A DNA stretch of 34,835 bases, taken from positions 1-34,835 of the forward strand of contig VRUK01000058.1 of NCBI GenBank assembly GCA_019456195.1. The letters are read 5' to 3'. Position numbers and translations under genes: made by a program. Shown here one piece after another: positions 34,822-34,835 of the stretch. A model generated the notes under the pieces. The model had not been told where the DNA came from, ran no database searches, and saw nothing but the letters and a program-made list of their open reading frames with translations. This stretch comes from Planctomycetota bacterium. Its GTDB lineage: Bacteria > Planctomycetota > Phycisphaerae > Sedimentisphaerales > Anaerobacaceae. The first letter of the stretch is position 1; each line of letters starts with the position of its first letter.

Positions 34822-34835
34822 TTTGTCTGAATAAC

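Overview
The window looks like a chromosomal segment of a planctomycete-type bacterium, possibly Phycisphaerae/Sedimentisphaerales. This is an inference. It rests on the Lys/Ala-rich HU-like protein, two secreted PQQ-like beta-propeller proteins, a secreted GH29 fucosidase and a BNR-repeat protein. No rRNA or ribosomal marker is present to settle the taxonomy.

Region 1 (68-24249, all protein genes on +) is a moderately AT-rich cluster for an envelope glycan or glycolipid. It opens with a tightly packed four-gene unit: a B12-binding radical SAM enzyme, a SPASM-type radical SAM enzyme, a Wzx-like flippase and a GT-C-like membrane glycosyltransferase. Three more B12-binding radical SAM genes follow (5776, 10504, 12382). 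Interleaved with them are a second GT-C-like protein, a CDP-paratose 2-epimerase-like SDR and a decayed IS1380-type transposase tail. After a minus-strand tRNA-Phe come a polyprenyl-phosphate GT2 enzyme, two tandem paralogous GT-C-like proteins, and a GT39-like protein. The region ends with a three-gene unit of SDR, small membrane protein and GMC oxidoreductase. A coherent reading is that the GT2 enzyme charges a polyprenyl carrier with sugar, the GT-C proteins use such donors outside the membrane, the flippase exports a lipid-linked intermediate, and the radical SAM, SDR and GMC enzymes add unusual modifications. No initiating phosphoglycosyl transferase, cytosolic GT1/GT4 enzyme or recognisable export machinery is present, so the pathway is incomplete in this window.

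Region 2 (24250-26708) is a boundary zone. It holds an oppositely oriented, visibly GC-richer GT39-like gene and a tRNA-Arg(CCG) with its own promoter.

Region 3 (26980-34835) carries secreted carbohydrate-related proteins: a GH29 alpha-L-fucosidase-like enzyme, a PQQ-like beta-propeller, and a BNR/Asp-box protein. Next is an HU-like nucleoid protein with its own promoter and a clear rho-independent terminator, then a convergent second PQQ-like propeller gene. A short AT-rich tandem repeat of 10-11 nt units lies upstream of that last gene.
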